Assembly (NCBI GenBank): GCA_014529385.2
Contig: CM043966.1
Coordinates: forward strand, 140,230,211-140,294,210
Source of the DNA: Adiantum capillus-veneris
Lineage: Eukaryota > Streptophyta > Polypodiopsida > Polypodiales > Pteridaceae
Direction of reading: 5' to 3'
Length of the DNA: 64,000 nucleotides
Shown here: positions 46,531-57,660 of the stretch, piece after piece
Numbering within the stretch: the first letter of the stretch is position 1
How the letters are laid out: every line of letters begins with the position of its first letter
Notes under the pieces: generated by a model
Told to the model about the DNA's origin: nothing
Databases searched by the model: none
The model's input: the letters and a program-made list of their open reading frames with translations, nothing else
Program-made: the position numbers and the translations under genes

Positions 46531-48126
46531 AGACATCCTACATGTAGGATGTCTCAAGGGGGTTTCAGAGATCAAATTTGAAAATTTTGACTGCACCAAT
46601 GTGTTCAGAGGGTAGGTTTTACCCTAGTACCATATTGCCTTGAGTGTTTTTCCCTATTTTTGTTGACCAAAAGCCAAAAGGCGGAGTTAGAAAACGTACA
46701 ATTTCAGAATTAAAGGCTTAAATTGAGTGATTTTTGCATGTTTTTGCAATTGTGAAGCATACTTGCACTTGCTGAGAGCATAAGGAAGCATCAGGGACAC
46801 TTCAGTCTGAAAAAATAAGCAGTAGACATCCTACGCATAGGATGTCTTCAGGGTGATCTGGGCACTTTTTGGAAAAACTGAGGTTACCAGTGTGTTCAAA
46901 AGGTAGGTTTCACCCTATTTTCACCTGGAAAGTGGAAATTTGGCCAAATTTTGACACATTAAAGCCAAAAGACGAGAATTGCCAGACATCCTACCCAAAT
47001 TGTATCCAAGGCCTAATTTTGAGACCAAACCATAGGATGACTCCAAAGGCATGTTCTAAATGTTGTATTGAGTGCATGTGATAAATTTCATCTCATTTGG
47101 GTCAGTGAAAGGAAGATTGAACAGACTTTAGCATTTTTTACTGAAAAAGGCAAGAATAGCTAGTTTTGGGGTCTTTTGACATCCAAACTCAAATCTAAGC
47201 ATACCAGTGGGTTGCTGAAGACTAGGGGAATCTTTGGTCCAAGTTTGGGTTCATTCTGGGCAAAAAGACATCCTACGCGTAGGATGTCTACTGCATGATT
47301 TTGAGACCAGAATTCTCCTGTGACCATACCATGCTGTCATATAGCCTTAGATAAGCCTCCTAGGCAAATTTGGTCCAATTTGGAGTTGATTTGACTTGGG
47401 AATTCATCAGAACAGACATCAGGCTTGTGGAAAAAATTCTTGATCATTTGACCAACCTATAGGTGTCATAATCAAAAAGTAAAAATAGTTGTGAGCTTAG
47501 CACATCAACGGGAAGCTACAGTGCAAGTTTGAGCTGAAACAGAGCAAAAAGACATCCTACACGTAGGATGTCTCCAGGGTCATAAAGTGGTCAAAATTCT
47601 ACTTTGGCCATATAGGGAGGTTCTAAGTGTCTGAAGGATTCCAGAACTTTTTCAAAAGTCAATTTGGACCTTGTTTGGCCTATTTACCAAGCAAAGACAA
47701 GAATTGTTAGACATCCTACTCTTGGAGTGCACTAGAAGCTTATGCAGCCCAAATCTTGACCTATTGACATCCAAATTCAATGTTGAGTATACCATTGGGT
47801 TGCTGAGCACTAGGAGAATCTTGGGATCAAGTTTGGACAAAATATGAGCAGTTAGACATCCTACGTGTAGGATGTCTCCAGCTTGATTTAGGACTCCAAA
47901 CCAACCTATGAGCACACCACTGTGATCAGCACATCAAGAAGTGTCTGGGGTGAAAATTTCAAGTCATTCTGAGCAAAAAGACATCCTACGCGTAGGATGT
48001 CTCAAGGCCATTTTTAGGTCCAAATGAAATTCTGAGCATACCATTGTGTTGCTAGACTTAAGGGGAGTCTCTGGACCAAATTTTGTTAAATTCTGAGCAT
48101 ATACACATCCTACGCATAGGATGTCT
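46531..48126 (+). repeat. Array of 24-bp palindromes in the E4 leader
   Basis: Seven full copies at 46531, 46824, 47266, 47550, 47854, 47979 and 48103, each an arm AGACATCCTAC, two variable bases, and the complementary arm; half copies at 46984 and 47709. Copies at 46531, 47266 and 47979 are perfect palindromes; the others differ by about one or two bases. Full copies are 124-442 bp apart. The run 46824/46984/47266 and the run 47550/47709 repeat with an offset of about 725 bp, so the array partly grew by duplication of a larger unit. In RNA each copy would fold into a hairpin of about 10 bp with a tiny, mostly self-complementary loop (CGCG, CATG, CGTG). Confidence 0.9.
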
Positions 48127-48581
48127 CTAGGTCAGTTTTAGGGTCCAACTATAATTTTGACCATACAAAAGTGTTCACAGTGTCACAGAGATCCCAAATC
48201 TTCTTTTAAAATTGAATTTGGACTCATTTTGACCAGTCTAAACTGCATTTCACTGTTTTGGCCATACCTTTCACAAACAGTATCGGATCGGAAAAGTTTT
48301 TATATCAAAACGTAGCCTGAGAGCGGCTCTACAAATCTTAGAGCAAAACTTGAACTAAATGTATGCCAACGGCAACCGTTTAGTTCAAATTTGAAAAAAA
48401 CATCGTTTAAGGCCTCAAAATGCATCCGGAAGTTAGGGGTGTCTGAAAGCGACAATTTGCGAGAATTGTGACGAAACGGTTGCGGTTTTGGATATAGTTT
48501 CGACTTTTACCTAACCAAAGAACTTGAACACAGTGGACTAAGTCTACTTGAACCAAGCAAAAGCTCTTAAGCCCAGAAATC

Positions 48582-51063
48582 ATGTCTACCCTAGATTCAA
48601 ACGCAGCTTACACAAGCTTGGAGATCCCGATGGTAGAGGAATATCCTCCCACGATGGATCTTCCAAACTTGCAATTGATAAAGATCCATCTTGTTGAGAG
48701 AGTTTGGATGATTGATCATGAGAGGAAGGACTATATAGATACATTGACGACAATGAGGTCAATCTTTATAGGTGCTCAGATCCATACCTAGAAGAGATAA
48801 CGGATTACAAGCTCTTATATGTCTACACATACGGAATCGACTGTCAATGGAGATCTATAGTTGTCGACAAGTATGGACGAGAATACAGAGTTGTAGAAAG
48901 CACAAATCCACAGACTGTACTAGAAAGAGGTGGATATTTGGTCATGAAGGACCACAAATTCCTCCACCAAACACAAGAATTCCTATAGGAATTCCACGAA
49001 GAGAGCCACCAGGATTCCCTTCAAGAGCGATAACGAGAGAAGGATTGGGAGAATCTCTGGTTAGACTTGTAGACAATCGACGAGTTAGACCATCCCAAGT
49101 CCAAAAATGGGTAAACAGAAAATACTCCAGAGAGAAAGATCCGAGAGATCACGTAACAGCTTTTAGAAGAGTGATTAGAGCAGAGGAAGTTTCAGATTTT
49201 GCGACACAGTTTACGGGATTTGGATTGACTCTAGAAGATGATGCAGCTACATGGTTCGACTCGGTGGAAAAATGGGATTTTGAGACCCTAGATGACCTGT
49301 TTGAGGAGTTTATTGAAGAATTCTCGCCAAAAGGCATTGCTCACAACATGGTCTCGCAAATCCATAGATTCAAACAAAAAGAGAATGAATCAGTACGCAG
49401 AGCATCATTACGGCTCAAGAGATATGTTAAGCTCTATCCGAGAGTGGAATTACCTACGCAAGCACGACTGATGCTGATCTTTATCCAGGGAATGAGACAT
49501 GCAGGCCTTCAAAAGGATCTGCATATGATATGGAGGATGACGCTAAATGAGTTGATCAAAGAAACTCTTTATCTAGTGGATAAATGTGAGGCATACAAAG
49601 AAAAGGACTTAAAGAGTCAAGGAGATGACACATCCTCTCAGCACGGTGTTTCATTGATAAGTGAGTCCATTGCCAAGCCAACGGCACCTATTGATCAAGA
49701 AAAGTTTATCGACGACTTGGTCAAGAGGTTGATTCCTCTTGTAAGGTCTGATTCGGGAGAGCCGAAGTGGTGTGAAATTGAGAGAAAATGGACGAACCAT
49801 AGGGGGGAAGAGTGCTATTATAGCATGGAAAATTCTAGGGAGAGGTATGTACAACCTGTTCCAGAAGCACCTATTCCAGCTAGATACATTACAGGGAATG
49901 CGCCAGGACCAGTAGGAGTTTTAAGGCCACAGCTTGTCTTAGGACAACAACCTCCACTGCCAGGTGCTAGAATGCCGGTAGACATGAGATACATGCCAAT
50001 GATGGAAGCATCAAATAAACCAACGCCAGTACCAGCTACAATGTGGTATAGCAACCAAAGTGAGTACTACCCTTCGGAGCAACAAAATGTGAGAGAAACA
50101 CATGGAGTGGTGAGGCCGGTATAACCTCCACCTCCTGGGTTTCAGTTGAAAGAAAGAAGGTATGAAATGGACGAAAAGACATTGCGATTCATTGCAAATA
50201 GCGGCTTATCTAGGTCAAAGCTTGCTTATAGCCAAGAGGAAATGCTAAAAGAATCTCCTCAACCAGAGACAGATTGTCACAAAAGTCGTGACAACCACTT
50301 GGTTAAACAATGTCCTCATACGGAGATCACTGAAGTAAATGCCTATTGTCTTGAGTGTGGCATCACTCACTTGATCCCTGATTACCCGAAAAACCCAAAC
50401 CAAATCAGAAAAAGCACGACAAATGTATTAGGGATTATTCAGCTACCTAGTAGCTCAGAAAATGAAAATGCCGTACCAGTTCAAGTGGTTACAAGAGCAC
50501 AAGCCCAAAAGAAAGCTGATGAGAATCCAGAGACAAAGAACACGGAAAGTGACAGGAGTCCAAAGACAGATGATGGACCAAAGACAGACGCACCTAGTCA
50601 AAAAACCAAGAGCAAACAAAATAGTTGGAAAGCTAGAAAGACTAGGATGAAAGCACGCAGGGAACGAGAGGCAAAATCCCTAGCTAAGAAGCTTACCAAA
50701 GCTGAGGAGAAGATAAAACAACATGAGGAAAAGGAGGCTCCTTCTCTTACATAGATGTTTAAACCTCTAGAAGAACCATCCATGGATGAGAAACCGAGAA
50801 GTGCTAGTTCAGGAGGATCTGTGTTGGCAGAGAAGGTTAATGAGACATTAGATACCCTCTTGAAAGCCTATGATGTGAGGCTCAAAAACAACCAAACCCA
50901 AGAACACAGGTGGATGACATATCCCTATGCGGAACTAGAAAAGAAAAGGTTTGAAATGTGCCACAAAATGATTCAAACAGCCCAAGCTTTACTAGAGCCA
51001 CTAGTTGCAAAACCTGAGGATGTGATCCGTGTCATGCCTACACAAGTAATCCCACCAAACTAG
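48582..51063 (+). pseudogene. E4 Gag (broken)
   Basis: The frame from 48772 is continuous in phase through 51063, with stops only at 50122 (TAA), 50752 (TAG) and 51061 (TAG). The ATG at 48582 opens a short frame (MSTLDSNAAYTSLEIPMVEE) that seems to be the true gag start, with two shifts before 48960; a third-phase reading (YKLLYVYTYGIDCQW) fills the gap. The capsid domain follows: VNRKYSREKDPRDHVTAF, WFDSVEKWDFETLDDLF, FSPKGIAHNMV, RRASLRLKRYVKLYP. Two knuckle-like stretches, CHKSRDNHLVKQCP and CLECGITHLIPDYP, lack ligands (the second ends in Tyr instead of Cys). VVTRAQAQKK and a Lys/Glu-rich helix follow. Confidence 0.8.
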
Positions 51064-51297
51064 GAACTAAAAGAGCCAGATTCTAGTCATGAGCACAAAC
51101 CAAACCTCAAAGACCCAGCATTAAAACCAAGGATAGTACTGAATACCACGGATAACTCTTCTGAGGGATTTCACCAAGCTATACCTGAGGATTGTAAAGA
51201 GATAGATGGTCTTGACGAATTGTAGAAACAATTCAGAGAGGCCAATGAAGCCGATGACCTAAGAAGACGAGTAGACAAGACTGGTGATGAACGAGGA

Positions 51298-52461
51298 GTG
51301 TTTCTACCACCAATAGAGGAATTTGAGACTGGATCTCAAAGGAATCTAGACGTGCGATCGTATTGGGGCGACAAAGGATCTGTACAATCTATGGATAGTC
51401 AACCCCATTCGCTAAGAACACTACCGTCCTACATGGGAGAGTACGAGACCAAGTTAGATGTGGTTGCAGTCCCATCACAGAGACTGTCTCCCAACAAGGC
51501 CATCGATTCAAAGGGGCTAGTAGATATTCTATCTACCCCAGTCACCTGTACAATTATGTTAGCCGAGTTTCTCATAATAAGACCAAACATGTGGGCTAAT
51601 GTGGGTAAATGTCTAGAGAAATTTGGTGTAAAAACCCCAATGACTCAAATCGAGGAAGGCATCAAAGAGCTTGAAATGCCTCAACTAAATACTAGGCCAG
51701 TGCCATTAAACAAGGTAGGCGAGTATTATGAGGGAGAAGAGGGAAACACCACCATCCCTATGGCATTCAATGGTGTAACAACCATGGCAGTCCTTGACAA
51801 TGGAGCTGGTGTGGCCATTGCAACTAAAGAGGTTTGGAAAAAATGGAGAAAACCTTCCTTGATATCCACACGAATGACCTTGCAGCTTGCAGACGGACAC
51901 AAGGAAAAGCCCCTAGGACTGCTAGAAAAAGTACTTGTTACTTCTTGTGGCATTGAATATGAACACACTTTTGCTGTTGTTGACTTTGGCAAGAAGAACA
52001 ACTATGACATCATTCTGGGAAGAGCATTCATGCGACAATTGAAAATGGTCCAAGATTGGGGTTATGACCATATATACCTAAGACATATGGAAACCATAAC
52101 AAAGATAAACTTGCGGGACCATAGTTATAGGGATGTGACGAGAACACCAGTAGAGGAGTTTGATTCCGCCACAGTAGCAGGATCAGAACTTCCAGCTTGG
52201 TTAGGTAAGCCTAAAGAAATGTGGATGTGTGGAGCTTCACAATGTGGTAGCTTGAAACGAGAGGAACGTATCCTAGAGTGGGTTATAGAGGATATGGACT
52301 ATATCCCAAAACCATTTCCTGAAGAAGAGTTAGAGCCTTTTGGATGGGAACACATCTTGGCTACTCTGGACGTGTGCGCCGTAGAGGATGCTCCCACAAC
52401 AAAGTTTTGTGATGAAAATGTCTATGATGTCGTTCCTTATTTTGCAGTGAGTGTAATCTAG
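51298..52461 (+). pseudogene. E4 retropepsin-like aspartic protease
   Basis: In the same phase as gag, separated by TAG stops at 51061 and about 51223. Protease words: NTTIPMAFNGVTTMAVLDNG (catalytic loop DNGA, where DTGA or DSGA is usual), ATKEVWKKWRKPSLI, LQLADGHKEKPLGLLEKV, YDIILGRAFMRQLKMVQDWG. The LGRxF ending and QDWG resemble Athila/Tat proteases. The 387-aa reach includes about 140 residues before and about 150 after the domain. It would process Gag. DNGA suggests reduced or lost activity. Confidence 0.75.
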
Positions 52462-53517
52462 GAAAACGAAGAGATCCAGACACCAACAAGCTCTCGAAAT
52501 AAGGAGCAAACAAAGAAATGTGGAGAATCAAAAGATGAAGACGACAACGAGTTCTATGACTCTGTAGAACACTTCGAGCTTCAAGAAGATCAACGACCCA
52601 GGAATCAATGTCATCGCTACACGAATAAAGTGCATCAAAAGTGGATGCCAAAGTCCTCGGTGAAGACACATCCACCACAAGCATCCTCATACATGGATCC
52701 TAATAAGGATGCAAAGACTCGGCTAGGAGGAATACGATCAGAGAAATGAGCTAACAATGCTCTAATCAATGGGCTAGAAAATTCCTCCAAGAAACTACCA
52801 CCCACGAGTAAACAGACAGTAACTTTCCACTACCAGCCAAAAAATCAAGGGAAAGTACAAGAAGTCAACCTTGCTGAGGATAGTAGCAATAATGATGAAT
52901 CTTACGACATCCCCTATCATCAACTCAGGCCATCACTATCACCAACCCCTTCAGCAACACCATGACAGGTCAAAAGAGCAGGACAACAAGTCAAAGCCAA
53001 AAAGCTTGACAAATCTAGATACCAAAAAGCCAGATCGACCAAAAACAGATATGGATCAAGAAGACAAAGATCTCTAATGACAAATCACAAGATCCAACAC
53101 CAAAACAAAAACGAGGAAAGTGTGCACGAACGGGTAAGAATATCACAAAGTCGCAAGCTTTCACAACTCGTGTTTGGGCTCCAACGAAGTTGATTCAAGC
53201 ACAAAAAAATTAGGAATTCATTTGGATTCCAAAACAACCACAATATCAACTTTCAAAGCCTGAATCCCGTCCCCAACCAAGTGTACACGGGCTAAAGCAA
53301 AGACCACTGTCGACTCACACAACAAAAAGGTGGATCCCAAAGGAGTCTCTTCAAACACAAACGAAGCACGGGCAAGTATGGGTTCCCAAACGAGAGCCAG
53401 CAACAAAACAGCCAATAATCGCAAAGAAATGGGTCCCAAAGAAGAACAACAAAACTGTTGTCAGTGCATTGCCGCTTGAATTCTTACAATTCTTCCTACG
53501 ATTACAATACAGTTAGA
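52462..53517 (+). pseudogene. E4 Lys/Gln/Pro-rich tail with W-x-P-K repeats
   Basis: Continues in the protease phase after a TAG at 52459 with KVHQKWMPKSSVK, then stops TGA near 52748 and 52962 and a shift near 53100. In the second phase, up to the stop near 53517, the motif recurs as VWAPTK, IWIPKQ, RWIPKE, VWVPKR and KWVPKK within about 280 bp. Spacers are basic and rich in Q, K, T and P. Short W-V-P-K words occur in linkers of other plant retroelements, but a run of six is unusual. No RT follows. Role unknown; nucleic-acid binding is a guess from the charge. Confidence 0.6.
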
Positions 53518-54176
53518 AGAGAGCAAGTCGCTTCAATCAAACAATGATACAAGAGCTTCAAAGACCATTACATTGCTTAGAATAGGAAGCCTCGCCAACA
53601 AATGCCAATAAGAAAATTGCTTATACCCACATCTTGCACAACATAAATCTTTTCCATGCATTGACTGTGTATGCATAATAGGGCTACATTACAAGGCCTG
53701 CATAGGCACAAATTTTAATTGCCCAAGCACAACACATACCCTTTGCGACACCCTGTCGTAAAGGATGACTCCAAATAGGAAGGGGGGAGGCATTCTAAAT
53801 GCGGACCTAACATTATGACTATTAGAGGGCAATGTTTTGTGAGATGCATTGAAATTTTGCGTTTTATTGTGATAATTTTTTGACGAAATTTAGAGTATAT
53901 GCCCTCATAGTAGTGTTACACAGGAGTATGGAGACAAAATCCATATATGAGCCCCTAGGGACACGTGTATAGTGTACATAGCATTTAGATTTCTATTTGA
54001 ATGATTTTTCTCCTGTTGAGTTGTTTTAAGATTTTCTTTGTTTATTATTAAGAAAAAATTAAAAAATCCATAATCCACATAAGGAAAGACTGACGAGAGG
54101 CCTGAGCACTACAAAGAGAAGAAGGTACAGGAAAACGATGAAACTTCACGAAGTATGTCTCAGCAGCCACTACAAT
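53518..54176 (+). other. E4 3' untranslated region up to the E5 insertion, with a purine tract
   Basis: No frame. At 53778-53789 the sequence GGAAGGGGGGAG is identical to the purine tract just before the 3' LTR at 63813-63824, but here it is followed by GCATTCTAAATGCGG, not by an LTR. The rest is AT-rich. Confidence 0.5.
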
Positions 54177-55098
54177 AGAGAGATACACACACACACACAC
54201 ACACTCAAAAACTCAGCTCAAAAGAGGAGAATTTCTGATGTTTAGATACAATAGAGCTTGGGCCAACACCAATGGCGCAAGCAGCTCACACAATACGGGT
54301 AAAATATGCCAGATACAATCACAAACTGGAGCAGAAGCTTCGCTCATAGGAGAAACTTACACAACAAAAACAACAGAAAAAGAGTGAGGAATTTGGCAAA
54401 ATGGACAGCGCCATCGCGTCCGGAACGGCTCAAAACCCCAGTCTACAATGTTAAAGTGCTCAAATCCGACCTCGGATGAGTAGTTTAGGGCCGAAACAGG
54501 CTCCAAAATGAGCAAAAACACACCTGCGGCTGTTCCTCCTCTCTTCTCCACGTTTTTTCTGGTCTTCTCTCAGTTTTTTCAGTTCCCACACTTAGCTTCA
54601 TTAGTTGGGCACCCTTGGCCTTTTAGATGACCTCAAACGGACCCCGAACAGGCCAAAAACTGACCTCGCAGTGCATAGTTGTCAGCTTTTTGCATCATCC
54701 GCACACCTGGCACTCATTTCTTTTCAATAATGCGTTTCGCAACCACGTGAAGTGGCCCCAAAAAGTGGTCCTAATGATGACCTTTTTGCATAACTCTCAC
54801 AAGAAAACCCTCCTGACGCCACTAGATTTCATCTGGCGCACCTGCTTACCTCATGTCGTCGGCCCGCGGATAGCTTCCTCGAGAAGTTTTACGCGCTATA
54901 AACTCCTCATTATTGTAGAAAAAACATACTGGTACTGGTGATAGTGAAAATCGATGCACTATGTACATGCTGTCCTACCTGTACACATGTGGGCCCCACG
55001 TAATCACCTGGCTCTGAAAAATGGGCAATTCTTTATTTGATGCACCATGCATGTATATGTACATATGCGCAATCTCTTGCTCCAAAAAACTCCTGACA
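54177..55098 (-). repeat. E5 3' LTR, truncated
   Basis: Matches 61722-62694 with few substitutions; lacks a 50-bp block present at about 62349-62398. Its outer end stops at AGAGAGATACACAC, beside a CA microsatellite. The remaining about 180 bp of the LTR (61543-61721 in the other copy) are missing, so the target-site duplication is lost. Confidence 0.85.
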
Positions 55099-55126
55099 TA
55101 ATTTACCCATCCCCTAGCCTGCTAGA

Positions 55127-55855
55127 TCATTCATGATCAGCAGCGGCAAAGAGAGATATGAGACTTGCCGCATCATAGGTCTCCTCATCCCTCACCAACA
55201 TTGCTTGATCCACAGACAGCTCATCTTGCTCCACCATCATCAATCTAGCATGATACAATTTAAGACACAATCCATTTACCCTTGACTTATGTAGAACACC
55301 ATCCAGGTTAGCCAGCTGATATGTGCCATTTGGAAAACACTCAACTACCTTGAAAGGGCCTTCCCACTTAATTTGAAACTTCTTTTGGAAGGTGTTTTCC
55401 AGCTTACTGTTGTAGCGCAAAACCAAGTCATGTTTCTTGATACCCTTACTTTTGACCTTTTCATTTATCTTTGCCAAAGCCTTATCCTGCATCTGCCCAT
55501 AATGCTCCAATGCGCTCATCCTATCCAACTGGACCTCTTGTAACTGCAAGAGCCTCTCTTTGAATGCATCACTAGGCGGCCCAAGCAACTTCTCTAACAT
55601 CTTGACCGCAGGCAACTCTACCTCCACATGCAATAGTGCTTCCTTTCCATACACCAAATGAAATGGAGTAAACCCTGTACCTGTCTTCACCGAAGTACTG
55701 TAAGCCCATAATGCACTAGGCAATTCCAAATCCCAATTCTTTCCTTGGTGCTCTGTCACTTTAGAAAGAACTTGTACCAACTCACCATTGAATCTTTCAT
55801 TTAAGCCATTACACAGCGGGTAATAAGGAGTGGTGTGTTGGTGCCTAATCTTCAT
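55127..55855 (-). pseudogene. E5 integrase, C-terminal half
   Basis: Begins in the catalytic core (TTPYYPLCNGLNERFNGELV) and carries the catalytic Glu (NER). SALWAYSTSVKTGTGFTPFHLVYGKEA, a helical region, and the C-terminal domain follow (KIKHDLVLRYN-like segment, KWEGPFKVVECFPNGTYQL). It joins the upstream frame through a single-base loss in a GGGG run near 55890. Across that shift the spacing from the Asp of LLSDKG to this Glu is 35 residues, the D,D35E pattern. Confidence 0.85.
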
Positions 55856-55893
55856 CTTTGTGCATAAGAAGTCTAGCAGTTTAGATCTAAATC

Positions 55894-57654
55894 CTACCCC
55901 TTATCTGAAAGTAGCTCTAATGGCACTCCAAACTTGCAACATATTTCATCATACACAAATTTTCCCACATCCTTTGCAGTGATCTGTTTTACTGCTATAG
56001 CCTCTGCCCATCTAGAGAGATAGTCCACTGTCGTCAAGATATAGCTTTTGCCCCTGCTTGTGATAGGTAACGGGCCTATTGCATCAATCCCCCACTTTTC
56101 AAACACATCAAACGCCATAATGGTTTTTCGTAGCTCTAGCTTCAACACTCTCTTCCCAAATGCTTGACACCTATTGCAAGACCTACACCAATGGTGAACA
56201 TCCTTGTGCAAACTAGGCCATACATACCCCTCTTGCAAAATCTTATGCAAGGTGATCTTTAGAGCAAAATGGCCACCACATGCCCCTTCATGATTCTCTT
56301 CCAACACTCTGTAAAGCTCCTCCCGCCAAGGTACACGTCCCAACACGAGATCAGCCCCTTTCATGTATAAGACATCACCAATCAATTTGTGCCTGTATGC
56401 TCTATGCACAAAGCTATACTTCTTAGACTTCTGAATCTCCTTTGGAATGATTCTTGTTAGCAAAAACTCCTCTTCTTGAGCCAAACTTTCCCGGCCATGA
56501 TAAAGAGGTAAAGTGGTCCTCAACACAAATAGCTCCCCAATCATGCCTTGAGCTGCTTCATGTGCCTCTCCATTTCGAGCACGTTCAATGTGTCTGATGC
56601 TCCATGCTTCAAACTTTTTTAACAGGCCTTTAATTCTGAAGCACATTTCCTTCAATGAGGTGTTCTTGCTCTTCCACACACCTAGCACTTGCTTCACCAC
56701 TAACAAGGCATCACCTTTTATGCTCAACCTTTGAACCCCATGCTTCAAACAAATGTGTAATCCGGCTTCCAGAGTAGCATATTCAGCCTCATTGTTACTA
56801 TGAGCATCCAATTTGAACCCTCTCTTGCATACTAGCTTCCCCTCTGGATAATAAAGTGCTATACCCCCTGAAGCTGCATCGTGGCTCTTTCTGTATGAAC
56901 CATCAAAGAACAACACATGTGCATTGTTGATCTGTGGCACTTCTTCAACTACCTTTCTCACCACCTCTTCCTTAACAATAAGGGGATTCTCCTTGTAGGT
57001 CAACAAATCAGCTAGGGTAGCCCTTGTACTATCTTCCACTAGAAAAGAGAACTCAAACTCTTGCAGCTCAATTACCCATTTCTTCACCACATTTGACATG
57101 TTAGTACCATTAATTAACCGTGGCAAAAAGGCATAACTCGTCAAGAAAACGAAAGGCCGTGGTAGCAAGTAATGATGAAATCGTCGACAAGCAAATATTA
57201 CACTGGCCATCACTAGCTCTACTTCCGATAACTTTCTCTCCGCTACCAACTTCACTCGGCTTGCACAATACACTAGCCTCATATAAGGGCTGCCCTTCCC
57301 CTTTTGTAATAGCATGGCTCCAATGGCATCATCCCCTACTGAGGGATTTACATAAAACACTTTCTCCCAATCAGGAGCCTGCATGGCTGACAAACCCCCT
57401 AACACCTCTTTCACCTCTTGAAACACTTCTTCACACTTGTCATCCCATTGCAATGGATCATGCTTTGCCACTTGTTGTAATGGATAAAGAATCTGAGAAG
57501 ACAATGGAATAAACCTTGCCATGTACTTCACTTTGTGTATAAAGGTTGCCAATTGCTTCGTACTCGTAGGTGATGGAAGAAGAATAATAGACTTAACCTT
57601 ATGTAGATCAGCCTCAATGCCATTTTCTGACACCATATGGCCCAATAACTTCAC
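55894..57654 (-). pseudogene. E5 RT thumb, RNase H 1, RNase H 2 and integrase N-terminal half
   Basis: 586 codons in phase with 57661-60252. Order: RT thumb (LLGHMVSENGIEAD), first RNase H with FYVNPSVGDDAIGAMLLQ in place of the TDAS start (residues about 95-230), second archaeal-type RNase H (VLFFDGSYRKSHDAASGGIA; NNEAEYATLEAGL; SIKGDALLVVKQVL; about 250-390), integrase zinc-binding domain (EENHEGACGGHFAL, CRSCNRC), core start GIDAIGPLPITSRGK with the first Asp, and LLSDKG with the second. The second RNase H keeps its acidic residues, so it probably does the RNA-removal work. The double RNase H is the mark of the Tat lineage. Confidence 0.9.
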
Positions 57655-57660
57655 CCTTGG

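Noticed and set aside
46531-48126. CRISPR-like array
   Set aside because: Repeats are palindromic but spacers are long, unequal and related to each other, and the context is a plant retrotransposon leader.
48772-48960. N-terminal 60 residues of the 450-aa frame as the true Gag start
   Set aside because: The reading is unlike a structured protein, while a frame opening at 48582 plus another phase gives better sequence; the start at 48772 is probably an artefact of frameshifts.
57120-57512. 130-aa plus-strand frame
   Set aside because: Antisense shadow of the first RNase H of E5.
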